NCBI RefSeq assembly: GCF_963678635.1
Contig: NC_087066.1
Location: 15,485,949-15,545,948 of the forward strand
Source of the DNA: Symsagittifera roscoffensis
Lineage: Eukaryota > Xenacoelomorpha > Acoela > Convolutidae
Direction: 5' to 3'
DNA: 60,000 nt
The notes beneath the pieces are model-generated. The model did no database searches and was not told the origin of the DNA. It was given only the letters and a program-made list of their open reading frames with translations. How positions within the stretch are numbered: the first letter of the stretch is position 1; the number at the start of each line of letters is the position of its first letter. The position numbers were made by a program, and so were the translations under genes. Shown here one piece after another: positions 45,790-57,479 of the stretch.

Positions 45790-46370
45790 TTTGTTCCACT
45801 TTTTTCAACAGAAAACGAAAAGTATTTAAATTTTTTCAGCAAAATGTAAAAAGTGTTTCACTTTTTTCCTACAAATGCGCAAAGTACGAATTAAAGTCCA
45901 GACGCTTCACTTTTTCGACAAAACGCGAAAAGTTTCAAATTTTTTGAGTAGATGCAAAAAGTGTTTCACTTTTTTCAACAGGAAACGAAAAAAGTTTCAA
46001 TTTTACAGCAAAATGAGAAAAAAAAGGTTTTAATTTTTCCAAGCGTATGTGAAAATATTCGACTTTTTTCCTACAAAAGCGAAAAGTGTTTCGATTTTTT
46101 TTTACAAATTGCGTAAAGTGTTCCAATTTTTTTTGAGAAGATGCAAAAAGTGTTTCATTTTTTTGACAGATTGCCAAAAGTGTTTCACTTTTTTCCTACA
46201 AAAAGACTTTTTTGACAAGAAGCAAAGAACGTTTCGCTTTTTTTCGACAAGATGCGAAAATGTTTCACTTTTTTCCTACAAAATGCGAAATTGTTTCATT
46301 TTATTCTACAAAAGGCAAGAACTGTTTGAGTTTTTTTTGACAAGATGTAAAAAACCATCAGGTAATTTTT
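45790..46370. repeat. Diverged minisatellite of palindromic AAAAGTGTTTCACTTTTTT units
   Basis: The phrase GCRAAAAGTGTTTCACTTTT followed by TTCCTACAAAA or TTCAACAGRAA repeats more than ten times with a spacing of about 35-45 bases and many substitutions. The core is an imperfect palindrome. ORFs of 80-120 codons on both strands here follow from the repeat and are not taken as genes. Just upstream (about 45757-45790) GGCAAGATGCTAAGAGTTT is duplicated in tandem. Confidence 0.75.
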
Positions 46371-46708
46371 ACTCGTGTACAAATTTTCTATTGTCTTTTT
46401 GTCTATTGTAGCTGCAAAAATTAATCAAGTTTCTTAACAAGTGCGCAAATTTGAAGCACTAAATTAAATTCTAATTGTTTTTCAATAATTTACACTGAAC
46501 TTCTTGTCTATTCTTACAATTAAAATGAAATCGAAGAAATTCTTTACAAAGAACGAAACAAATTTCAAACATCAAATATTTACAAAAAAATATCCAATCG
46601 AAAAGCTGTCGAGAGTTCTGGGGGTTCACTATAGAACGCAGAGCAAGACGAGGTTGTAGTGGTTGTTGTGGAGCTGCAGGCGTCATTGTTTCTAAAAAAT
46701 ACTCATTT

Positions 46709-47099
46709 TCATCTATCCCTCATCTCCCAAGGAAAAAGGAAATCGTCGACTGGTTGAGCCACATATCTAGAGTCAGGAGTGTCGGGGTAGTTCATTCCCA
46801 CATGCTCAGCCATTTCCTCCATCCTTTCATCATTTGCATTTCTCCAAATTGGTTCTCTATCATAGGAACTTGCGTTATATGATAATCGTTGAAATCCCTG
46901 CGCATCACTTCCACTATGTTCCAGACGTGAATATGGATGTCCATTTGTGCCAAAAACACTCCAGAACTGTTTCTCGCACTTGAAATTGTACTAGATCTGG
47001 CGAAAATTCTACCGCGAACATAAGGTTGCTGTTTTGCACTGAGAAGATCATTTTGATCAATAAGTTGAGTAAAAGAGTAAGAACAAGATGGATTTGGAG
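46709..47099 (-). pseudogene. 3' exon of an unrecognised gene, split by a one-base indel
   Basis: An acceptor TCCTCTCTCAG (47100 and above) opens a frame reading APNPSCSYSFTQLIDQNDLL and VRGRIFARSS to GVF. At a run of five A on the + strand (46952-46956) the coding frame must shift by one base to continue as GTNGHPYSRLEHSG, DREPIWRNANDERMEEMAEH and PVDDFLFPWEMRDR, stopping at 46709-46711. Both halves look like genuine protein, so a homopolymer sequencing error or a recent frameshift is likely. Family not recognised. The assembly gap nearby (47720) points to a difficult region. Confidence 0.5.
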
Positions 47100-47719
47100 C
47101 TGAGAGAGGAGGTAGTTGGCGGTAGTTAAGTTGAAAACAAAAATTTTTTTTGTTGTTATGAGTGAGGGCTACCCTCAACTCCAATGTGTGGGTTAAACCA
47201 ATCAGACTTATTTTTTTATTTGGTCTGTAGTCGTGTCCAATCATATTTCAGCTTCCTTTTAAAGAATTTTCATATAAAAAATGTGTCCTTTTGCTTTGAA
47301 AAATTCATCAAATTTGAGTTATTCTCTCAAATTTACATGAAAATAAAAAACTTGACTATCTACTCAAAAATCAACAGCTTCTCATTGATTACATACAATC
47401 AATTCAAATAAATTGATGCAGAAAAATGTGGAAAGGCTACTTGTATGCTATTATTTTGTTACTTATATCAGCAATATTTCTTATTTTTACAGCAAATAAC
47501 TTTTGGACATTCATTTTTGCGTTTGCTTTTGTGTATGTTTTTTTTTATAAGGTTTAAGTCCCTAAAAGAGTTCTCTGGTTGGATACACCGCCATAATATA
47601 AATGACAAATTTCCTGATCGGAAACGATAATGTAAAAAAGTAGCTAAAACTGATCTTTGTTTCCGATTGGACACGGTTTTTTTATAAGAATTTCATTTAA
47701 AAAAGCTGAAATCGGATTG

Positions 47720-47919
47720 NNNNNNNNNNNNNNNNNNNNNNNNNNNNNNNNNNNNNNNNNNNNNNNNNNNNNNNNNNNNNNNNNNNNNNNNNNNNNNNNN
47801 NNNNNNNNNNNNNNNNNNNNNNNNNNNNNNNNNNNNNNNNNNNNNNNNNNNNNNNNNNNNNNNNNNNNNNNNNNNNNNNNNNNNNNNNNNNNNNNNNNNN
47901 NNNNNNNNNNNNNNNNNNN
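47720..47919. other. Assembly gap of 200 N
   Basis: Exactly 200 undetermined bases, probably a placeholder. The missing N-terminal half of the downstream GTPase would need more than 600 coding bases, so the true gap is likely larger, or exons lie elsewhere. Confidence 0.95.
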
Positions 47920-49382
47920 GTGATCTGGCGCTGAACAAAATTTTTGACCTCGTAAACAGCGTCGACCCGGAAGGTCAACGAACAGTTGTGGTCTTCACAA
48001 AAATCGATAAATGTGTGGTCGATAAAAGTCGGCTCCAAAAACTGCTCCAACAAATCGCAAACCAGGACTACCATAAGTACAAACATTGTGTGTTTGTGAA
48101 CAGTGCAGCTAAAAACGACGCCCAGGAAGCAGAAATATTTCGACCTATATGCAAGGAATTTGGAATACCTCCAGACCATTGCTCGTTCCAAAACTTGTAC
48201 AAAAAAGTATGCTACATGCTACTTAAACCTATTTTGGAAGAGTTTCGATCATCTTGGACGAATGTTGAAAATTTAAGATGCGATATTGGCGAAGAATTGA
48301 ACGGACTTCCGGAAACAGAGCAAAACACGTCCGAGGCCGTTGACAAAAAATTGCAAAAATTCATCGAAGCTGCAAGGGATACCTTAAAAGGAAATTACTC
48401 TCCTCACGTGATAACACAAGATATGTTTTCGCGGCAGCGAGTGTGCTTTGAGAGATTCAAGCAGTGCTACCAGCAAAAAATGGTGGATGTCGAGAACTCG
48501 AAAAACATGGGAGAGGTGGTATCAACCTGGAGAAAGGGCGAATTGGTGAATTTTCACAACTATGCAAACTTCAAAACATACGCAGTGCCTATTGTGACGT
48601 CATTTGTGGGACCTGCAATGATCTGCAAAGAAGAAATTCGAAATCTGAACAGGGAAGTCATCATGCAATTGGTGTTTGAAATGTTCGATGGCCAGCAGGG
48701 TCATATTGATTTCCTGTTAGCAAGACTGAAAACAATTTTTGAAAATGCACAACAAATTTTGAGTGGGCAACTTGAGAATGTGCACAAGTATGAGCAGTAT
48801 TTCTACACTGACGATCATTTGTACCTGAAAATTCTGAAGAGGTTAGACCTTGATGAACGAATGGAACAAATGCGACAAACTTACAAAAGAATCAAAAGCA
48901 AATCAGCAGGCGGATCACGTGTTGGTATCAACCTGAAGGTTCCAAACGATGATGACGATGACGAAGATACAGACTTCCGGAAGAGATCCAACACTAGGAT
49001 CCGATTCGAAACTCATGATGACGACACTGCTGATTTCATGGACATGATGTCTAGTTGTGACGGGTTGTTTGGTGATGATGTTTTGAAGTACGAATCACAG
49101 AAAAAAGCCACATACGAGTCGGCGCTGGAGGTCCTGAAAGACCTGGCGATGGATCGGATCTCAATCGTGGTTCCGTCTACTATCTTGTACTACTTGAACG
49201 ACGAAGTGCAGCGTGAAATCCAGATGATTGACAGAGAGGTGAAGGATTTCTGTGAGCTGCAATGGAGCAATTCGAAATCGGAAATGAGAAGGAAAGAGCT
49301 GGAAGAGCAGGAGCTGCTGATCAGCAAATGGCAGCTGGAGTACCTGAAGATTGAGAGTCAAATCAAAAGCGCATCCTCATGA
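47920..49382 (+). CDS. Mx/dynamin-like large GTPase, 5' incomplete at the gap
   Basis: Dynamin-superfamily protein; such proteins oligomerise on membranes or, for Mx, restrict viruses. The frame is open from the gap edge and encodes 487 residues. The G domain end is visible: LALNKIFDLVNSVDPEGQRT, then VVVFTKIDKC with the G4 TKID motif, and FVNSAAKND at the G5 position. The stalk contains STWRKGELVNFHNYANFKTY, matching the dynamin/Mx ELPGFVNY-type motif. The C-terminus (ALEVLKDLAMDRISIVVPST, then ELEEQELLISKW) fits the GTPase effector domain. There is no PH or Pro-rich domain, which favours Mx or DRP over classical dynamin. An Asp-rich loop (NDDDDDEDTDF) interrupts the stalk. P-loop and switches are lost in the gap. 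No intron in the visible part. Confidence 0.82.
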
Positions 49383-49414
49383 GAGTAACAAAAACTGAGC
49401 TATTATATGGACTA

Positions 49415-49420
49415 AATAAA
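49415..49420 (+). terminator. Polyadenylation signal of the Mx/dynamin-like gene
   Basis: AATAAA 33 bases after the stop codon, in good position for a short 3'UTR. Confidence 0.55.
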
Positions 49421-50622
49421 GACTCACCAATGTCTGAACACTAAATTCATCAATCTTAATTCAACGGTATTATGTTTTAGGTTTCATATCAACAATTTAT
49501 TATTGTTAAATTGCAAGAGCAGGCACGAATTTAATTTTTATCAATTTTTAAAGGTTGAACATTATTTCAACATTTCGAGATAGATGTAAATTATATTTGA
49601 TTTTTAAAAACTGGACTAATATTGCCTGGATTTACTTCAAAACAACACTCGCATTCCAAAGTCTTCCTTCGCGTTAACTCATATCATCCAGTTTTATGAA
49701 ACATTGCTATCAACGAGGTTACAGTCCTGTCTTAATATTTCGCACTGAGCATAACAGTTTTAGATGGAAAACATTAAGAAAATTTTGGCAAAAACGATGC
49801 TATCATGCAAGTAAATATAAAACAAAATCAGGCAAATTTTTCCATGAGTTAGATTCACTACGATCATATCGACAAAATCAAAATCGACTTTTATCGCCCT
49901 ATAATCCCCAAACATTTTTGTTTTGTGACTGTAAAAAAACTTTTCTATATAGTCGCATTAAAATCTACTTTTCTCATAGAATTTCAAGAACTAAAGTATT
50001 AAAAATTGTTTTTGTTTGGAAAGTTGTTTTCCTAAATGATCCCAATTAAATCTGTTTTTTAATTAAATCTATTCAAAATTATTAAATCTGATTAAAACAA
50101 AACTCACTGAAAGCATGCATGTCTGATTTGAAACACTAACTAAAATATATCAATTATTTTTGATCTAGATTTTTTTTGGCCAACGAAAGTGGGGAGGGAC
50201 GCTGTCTTCTTATATTTTAAAAAATTTTCCTCACAAAAACAGATGACTCAAAAAATTAAAAAGAAAAAATTTGTAAGAAAACCGGATAATAGCAGTTTTG
50301 GTCGTGATTCGGCCAACATAAAAAATTCGGAAAGTTTTTGATCTTCGTATACTTTTGGTAAGTAAGTGCTTTATTATGCAAAAGCTTTCTTAAAGGCGTT
50401 GCAAAAATACTGTAGGATTGAAGTCTAGTTTTTAAAGCTTCATTTATGATTAATATACTGATGTTCTAAGCTTCTTTTTTGTTTTCTCTCACTCACTAAA
50501 CTACGCACAAAACGCATAAAAGGAAAGATTTTTTTTTACTGATGTGTGGAACCAGTTTACAACTAGTATTTATAACAAATTATTTCATTGATAAAACTAT
50601 CTCTACAAAACTTTTCGTACTA
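49421..50622. other. Intergenic up to the right-hand LTR
   Basis: AT-rich. A 117-codon ATG ORF at 49696-50049 is basic and aromatic with no recognisable motif and is probably chance. Nothing else seen. Confidence 0.45.
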
Positions 50623-50867
50623 ACCAATCATGATCCGTAACTAACACTGACAATTACTTGTAACGTTGAAACTCTTCATAGTTTCAAAAACAGAACAATT
50701 TAATTATAACTTAGAAGACAGTTGTTCTCGTTCAAAACTGTTCCAGATATCTAACTCGCAAATACCATTATACACTAGATCTATTGGACAAGGAGATATA
50801 AGAGCAAGATTAAGGTCAGTATTAGACTAAGAAGTTGCAGGAATCTATCCGGCTGAAATTAAAATAA
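50623..50867 (+). repeat. LTR block of the right element (5' LTR)
   Basis: Collinear with 8153-8420 (see shared words there). The AATAAA of the left copy is changed here (CAAATACC). A hairpin (TTGAAACT at 50666-50673, AGTTTCAA at 50680-50687) follows the conserved TTACTTGTAA at 50654-50663. The primer-binding site could not be identified. Confidence 0.65.
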
Positions 50868-51849
50868 CTAACAAAGAATAACTTGCAAAATGTTAGATGC
50901 CATAGACAACTGAATAAGTCCCTACGTCTCAATACGTCTACTCCAGTAGTTCAAACAACACGACAAACACCAGGTCAATACCCGAACACCAGATCAAGTT
51001 TCTATATCGTAAAACTGCAAACGATTATTTTTCTTCAAAGTTCTCCATGCAGTAACTTTTCATTCTCTAATATGAAATAAAAGTTACATGGAGCAGTTAG
51101 ATTCTTATCCAGCCATATATACTTCTCAATGATATATAACCATTTTATATAAAATTCAATACAAAAATCCAAGTCGTTCATTTATTAAAATCTGCATTAA
51201 TTTGAAAATTTTGTGAAATTAAAATTTATTGAATGAAAACAATACAAAAATTAGTTAGTAATTAAATTTAAGTTATTTTTATTAAAATTTTGGGAAGTTC
51301 CTTGCTTCTCAAGCACTAATATCTCACCAATTCTGACGGATGCTTTTTTGTTCCTTCATCTAACGTTAATCAACTAGAAATTGAAATCATTTAAATTTCT
51401 AAATTCAAATCAATCTTTTTTAATGAATTCTTATAAAAACCTTAAACATAAACATTGTCAAGGCCTATTCTTGTTCAGTAAAATTCTAAACTTTTCCTAA
51501 TTCAGATCATCAAGATTATCCTTGGATATTTAAATTTTGACTTAATTCTAAATTTTAATTCAAAAAAAAATATGTGATCATCAAGGCTTCCCTTGTATCA
51601 ATCAGAAAATTTTCCTTCTCCCCACTTCTTAGTAAAAAGTGTAGAACCACCTCAAACGTCGATTCATTCTCCAACCTTTCTCAGCGACCCATAATTAAAA
51701 GAAACTAACCATTTCAACTATGATACACAGTGAAGAACTTCGGTTATTCATCCTTCACTTGAGCCCCTCCTCTTAGCTGACGAACGATAGCATACATCAG
51801 ATCGAAAAAACAAGCACAATAAAAGACAAAAAAAATAAACAAAAACAAA
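50868..51849 (+). other. Leader region of the right element
   Basis: No ORF above about 65 codons. Presumed 5' untranslated leader between LTR and gag. Composition changes from AT-rich to A+C-rich toward its end. Confidence 0.35.
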
Positions 51850-52170
51850 TTGTCAAACGAAAATTTTCAAAATCACGAAACGCACTATCAGAAATCAACT
51901 GCAATAGAAGAACTTCAAAATGTTCGAGATTTAATTGACAAAACAGATAAACCATTTAACAATCAAAAATCGTTTTCCGAATCCGAATCCACAACGCCAT
52001 CATCTTTTAAAGGTAAACGTAGAATTAAAAAATCACACCTTCATAAACCACTCAGACTCTATAATTGGAAACAACCAATAAGGCACACTGAAAGTTACAC
52101 AGTAACTGTAATTCCACATGAAAAAAGAATCAAAACGACAAAAATTTTAAAATTCCTCTATCTTTTCTAA
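51850..52170 (+). pseudogene. gag: gag N-terminal fragment
   Basis: Open for 106 codons starting at TTG in the context AAACAAATTG, where an ATG may once have stood. Polar and basic (SNENFQNHETHYQ; later KGKRRIKKSHLHK). Assigned to gag from its place after the LTR. Later stops separate it from the next gag block. Confidence 0.4.
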
Positions 52171-52931
52171 TTTCATTCATCCACAAAGCAATCCCGCTAG
52201 AGGAAAAGTACAATTTTGCCATAATTTAATTGCAAAGTTGTTTGAAAAAGGAAATAGCCCATGTAAGCAAGAACCTCCCGAAATATAAATCAGAAGACGC
52301 GAAATGTAAACCACTATCTACCACACATCAGTAAAACAATTTCATATAACGGCATATTTATTAAGTAAATATTACCACCACAAGCATCAAATCAAATAAC
52401 ACACCGAATACAAACAGATGATATAGAATTACATTTCTCAAAAGTTTTGACAAAATATATTATGAATATTCAACTTCAAAACTCGCAAAAAAGCACACTC
52501 GATTTTCACAAACCAGGTGTTTGCTATCCTTTATAGCTATGTGTCTATATTACAATCAAACGAACTATTTTACGTATCACCACCGCAAAAATCTTGATAT
52601 GCCATTGTACGACAACAAGAAATCGATCTTTTCTCGCAATTTTTAGAATTATTTCGTGTAACGCTTATTGATTACGAAATATCTTAAAAATGTAAAAAAA
52701 GGACCTAGAACGAATCCTAGCATGACTCAAATTAAATTATTTTCAACCCAACTTAGATTCAATTTCACCAGCAAGAAAAAAATTTCCGACCACAAAATCC
52801 AAATGAATAAACAGTTTTGGCAGACTTAATAGATTATGTATGGGATTCTGAATGGTCTCATATAATCTTTTATCATGCCTAATGATATATCAAGTACAGC
52901 AATTTCTAATGTCTCGGTACAAAAAGATTAA

Positions 52932-53429
52932 TTAAAAATCACCCCACTGACAAGTGATACAACATCTTTTAACTATAAAACATTTTTTAATGATAGGATA
53001 AGTAAGAATAGTTTAAATTCAGCTTCGATAAATACACAAGAAACCCTTAATGAAACTAGAAATCTGAATCACCAAGATATACAAACTCCAAACTCCATCA
53101 CATTTTATAAACGAAGAAACAGTGGAAACCAAAAATCTAAGACAACACAACAGAGCGTTTCTCCTATTCACCCAACAACCAAAACCCCACATAAAAAATA
53201 CTCCTTTCCAAAAACCACATTACAATCAACCTTAACACCATCCTTTGTTCCAACCAACTACCGTATGGATTATCAAACAAATAGACCAATGACTAAAACA
53301 AGACGAAACAACGAGCAAAAACAAGCAAACAGGAATATTTTTGCAAACCACAATTATGATTTTTTCGCAAACACTATTATTAGCAACCCAATAGCAAAAC
53401 CTCAATATACAACTCAAGAACATGACTAA
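52932..53429 (+). pseudogene. gag: gag fragment, 165 codons open without ATG
   Basis: A frame rich in Asn, Gln, Thr, Lys and Pro (for example TPNSITFYKRRNSGNQKS and PSFVPTNYRMDYQTN), ending in TAA. Low-complexity, probably a linker before capsid. The surviving open length is long for this otherwise decayed element. Confidence 0.5.
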
Positions 53430-53869
53430 ACCCATCAGATACAAAAACCAGTATCTCAATCAGTATTAATTAGTGAAAAACAAAAAAGTCTACCGTACCG
53501 TACTGAAAACCATTCATTTTTCAACAAAATAAAAATACAACTATCAGACAATTCACAAGAAGTCAACCACACTATTCTGAAGATAAAGATTATTTTAACC
53601 AAAACTAATAACAACACAATGATAACCAACAAAAAAAACAAATGGTATAAATATAACCAACCAGATGACATTTATCAACCAGCATTTTTGAACCTCACAT
53701 AAATTCAGAACAAACAAGACAAACGCAACATTTTTTTCAACGACAAAATTCAGCACAACAAAGTAACAACATGCAATTACAAAACCAAATAAAAACTCAA
53801 AGTTATCGATCAAAACCAAGGCAAAGCGAAATACAACAACATGAAATTACAAAAACACAACTTACACTT

Positions 53870-54430
53870 TACACAAATACCAATTGAAGCAGAATTACTT
53901 GAAATGACAATTAGTCCATACCTTATGGTTGGATCACCCATTACGTCTAATAAACCAATCAAGTTATTCATAGGAACATAGCCTGATTGTTCAGTAGAAG
54001 CCTATCTAAATGCATTTACGGCAAACCAAATTTTGAATATAGGTCCAGAACCAATAAACACACCACTTCATCAAAATTGGAACTCTAGATGGTTCAGTTC
54101 AAAAACGGTTTTCAGTTTTACCTAAAGAAATTAAATCCAATTGGAAAAAATTTGAACAAAATTCTCAAATTTGTTCGACTCGGAAAAAAACAAACAACAT
54201 CAAAGTGTTTCGTGCAATGAAATCCACACATTTCCAAATGAAACAAAAAAAAACAACTCGCAGAACAAATTGAAACCCTAGTCCGAAAAGCTCGTTCTCT
54301 TAAAATTGATGATTAAGAAAAATATGAGCATCACCGAAGTTTTAGTGATGACTCTTACACCACAGTTACGCAACATTGCAATAAAAAGAGAGCTTCACAT
54401 CCATCATCAATAAAAAAATTCAATATAGAC
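53870..54430 (+). pseudogene. gag: gag capsid-like relic
   Basis: Pieces in several frames read KLFIGT, SVEAYLNAFTANQIL, PEPINTPLHQNW, LFDSEKNK and VMTLTPQLRNIAIKRE. The spacing of W and L/V residues and the final helices fit a Ty3/gypsy capsid. Broken by frameshifts and stops. Confidence 0.5.
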
Positions 54431-54647
54431 GTGAGAAAAATTAGTGAAGAAACAAGAACGAGCTGAAATCATAACAAAACTAGAATAAACAGAAAACTTG
54501 AAACTACAAAATATCAACAACATTCAAACAACAGCTTTAGATATTAACAATTTTCGAGACTCCGATAATGAATTAGTAGAAAAAAGCACACAAATTTTGA
54601 ACATTTATGAAAAAAATCCAAGTTCTAAATTTTCATATAAAAAATGA

Positions 54648-54686
54648 TGTAATTTTTGTCGCATATACGGACACAAAACAGCATGA
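54648..54686 (+). pseudogene. Gag zinc knuckle with its last Cys turned into a stop
   Basis: Translates as CNFCRIYGHKTA followed by TGA. The spacing C-X2-C-X4-H-X4-(C) is that of a retroviral CCHC knuckle; the TGA sits exactly at the final Cys (TGT or TGC to TGA). Also preceded by an in-frame TGA. Confidence 0.7.
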
Positions 54687-55699
54687 CAATTCAAAAAAAA
54701 CCACACAAAATATAAAGGACCAAACAAATCTTTTTAACAATACTTGAAAAAGGATTAAAAAATATCAAATAGTCATACAAAGTATCAAAAGCGCAGGGAA
54801 GCGACTTCAAAATGGCTAAAGCAATGACAAATCATAATCCCTTTGCTTATATTATCCTCGCGGAAGACCACCAGACCGACAAAATTCTTAAAATTCTTCA
54901 CAAAATAGACACACAAAACGGTCAAAACAACCAATACGGAAATAATTATTCTCGATCAAAATCAAATAGAAGTAGTTATTCAAATTATAAAAGAATTCGA
55001 TCATAATCAATTTCACTGAGTAGTTTTTACTCTATTGATCGTTCATGAACCTCTTTTAATAATCCAAGTCGAAGTTGTTCAGATAAAGACATAGAAACTA
55101 CTCCAATAAAAGATCACAAAATTATTATAATAGTAGACCATACAATAATTATTATAACAAGGATCTCGTGAAAAATCCAGAAATAGAAAAAAAACTATCA
55201 AAAATTAAAATACTAATCTCAATCACCAAATCGAAATGTTTCACAATACTCGAACAAACAAAATGAAAACTACAGAAGCAGTATCGAAGTCATCAAAAAC
55301 AATCTACAGATGAGAAAGTTCTAGACCTTCAAGGCATTGAATACCTGGAAACTTCAGAACTACAATTAAACCATATACACTATGAAAGCACAAATGAAGA
55401 AAATGACACAGAAAACACACTCACTATAAACATGCTTAGAAAAGATCATGAATACGAAACACCGATTGAATCGAATTATTATCAAAAAGACCTTCACAAG
55501 ACTAATCTCAAAGGACCAGATAACAACCAAATTCCTACGTCTTACACCCAACATATGAGTGAAACTAATTCAAGTATGAATTGTATAAACCAGAATAATA
55601 CAATTAAAGCATCAACATCAAAGAAAAAATTTGGACAATTCCACTTCTTTTAGAACGCCCAAAAAACAAAAGTTTTCAACCATCAGACTTAGAAATAGT

Positions 55700-55756
55700 T
55701 TTTTAGTCGACTCTGGTGCAGAATCAAACATTATTAACAAATCAACATGGAATTAA
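55700..55756 (+). pseudogene. pol: Aspartic protease active-site remnant
   Basis: Reads FLVDSGAESNIINKSTW; the DSGA (Asp codon at 55709) is the catalytic motif of retroelement proteases. Stops lie on both sides within 100 bases. Confidence 0.7.
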
Positions 55757-56250
55757 ATCCAAAACCTACATCCTTAACTTTCATCTTAACAAACTTCTAG
55801 TAAACTTGCCACTGCACTAAGCACAATTTTTACGAATTATGGTAAAACACTATTATTTCTTATACCAACTCAAACAATGGAGCAAAACAGATTTTTACAC
55901 AAACCATTCAAACAAATATCTCACATAACAGATTATTAATTAATTACTAAATGTATCCCAAATATCAAAAATTTAAATAGCAAAATTTAAAATAAAAAAA
56001 TTATAAAGAACTCAATAAAACATCCCTAACAGTTTTTCAAAAATTCAAAATTCCCTAATATGTGAAATTAACAATTTTAATAATTTTTTCAATAATTTTA
56101 CATCCCTAAGACTAATCAAACAACAGCCGATATACAATCAACAAAGAAAACTTTTAAAACCAAAAACAGGACACGTATAAAATTTTGCTATCAATCAAGT
56201 ACTTCATTATAATACTGACCAAAAAATACAACAACAGTTTGTGTCTGATC

Positions 56251-57216
56251 TTAAGCCCATTCACAAATTTAAACGTAATTAGAGTTTTAAGAGAGTAACG
56301 TTTTTAGAGTAACCTTAGTAAATACGCTTAAGATACAAATACAGATATAATAGCACTACTTGCATATAATAATTCAACACATAAAAATTAATTACCAACT
56401 GGACTTTTAGGATTTTACGAAGCAAATGCATAATTTCATCCTACACGGAAAAAAGCTTTTAGAGTAAACAATATTTTTACATTGTCAGATGTTTGTCAAT
56501 CAACAATTCTTAATAAAAAATTATCTTTTGGCAATATTACTAATGATTCAAAACGAAACACAGACTATTTCACAAAACCCTTTACTTTAAATCATTATTT
56601 CTAGTCTCAAATATACGAATGAACAACAACCTTTCGTAACAATGTTCAATTTGTAATATTACTTGATCAATCAGCAGGAACTGGAGCAATTAGCAGAAGT
56701 TTTATTAAAATTTTCAATGATTTATGCTACATTTTAAGCCCATTCACAAATTTAAACGTATGTAGAGTATTTAGAGAGTAACGTTTTAGAGTATTTTAAG
56801 TAAATACGCTGGAAATTCAAACACATATATAATAGCACTACATGTATATAATAATTCACCATATAAAATAATATTACCATCTGGAGTCTTAGGATATTAC
56901 GAAGCAAATGCAACATTTCACCCTACACTGGAAAGAGCTTTTAGAGTAAACAATTATTTTTAATAGTCACATATTTGTCAATCAACAATTCTTAATAAAA
57001 CTATCTTTTAAAAATACTACCAATGATTCAAAACAAAACACAGACTATTTCACAAAATCCCCTGCTTTAAACCATTAATAATATTCTAATCTCAAATATA
57101 CAAATGAACAACAACATTTCTTAACAATATTCAATTTTAAATATTCTAGATCAATCAACAAGAGTTGGAACAATTAGCAGAATTATCATTAAAATTTTCA
57201 ATGGTTCATGCTACAT
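56251..57216. repeat. 483-bp tandem duplication in the right element
   Basis: TTAAGCCCATTCACAAATTT begins units at 56251 and 56734. Later landmarks (AATACGCT, ATAATAGCACTAC, GGATTTTACGAAGCAAATGC-type, CAATGATTCAAAAC) repeat at the same offset with many differences, so this duplication is older than the 1,733-bp one. The content between protease and RT is not recognised. Confidence 0.75.
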
Positions 57217-57479
57217 CTAAGTTTGATGGTGGAAAACACATTCGCCAATACATCTTCCGCTTAAACCTGACGTAGTTTTCAAAAAACACAGCGCAAGTAA
57301 AGTACCAATTACCTGACTTAAACCACCTAAAGAAAACACATTCATTAATCACGTAATTTTTCGGGCAAGAAGCGAATCACTAAAACTCGTCCTAGATGAA
57401 CAATATCTCAATTACTTAACTGATGAATCAAAAGGTAATTGGCCCACAGAACCAATACAGTTAAACCTTAATTAAAAAA

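Noticed and set aside
46049-46411. 120-codon ORF rich in Phe, Lys and Cys on the + strand
   Set aside because: It is the translation of the minisatellite units; its repeats follow the DNA repeat and the other strand has an equal ORF.
46471-46686. 71-codon - strand ORF starting MTPAAPQQPLQP
   Set aside because: Directly downstream of the broken exon at 46709. The Pro/Gln start is suggestive, but there is no splice donor linking it and the rest reads like noncoding sequence.
49696-50049. 117-codon ATG ORF after the Mx-like gene
   Set aside because: Basic, aromatic, no motif and no splice or regulatory context; length is within chance for this AT-rich sequence.
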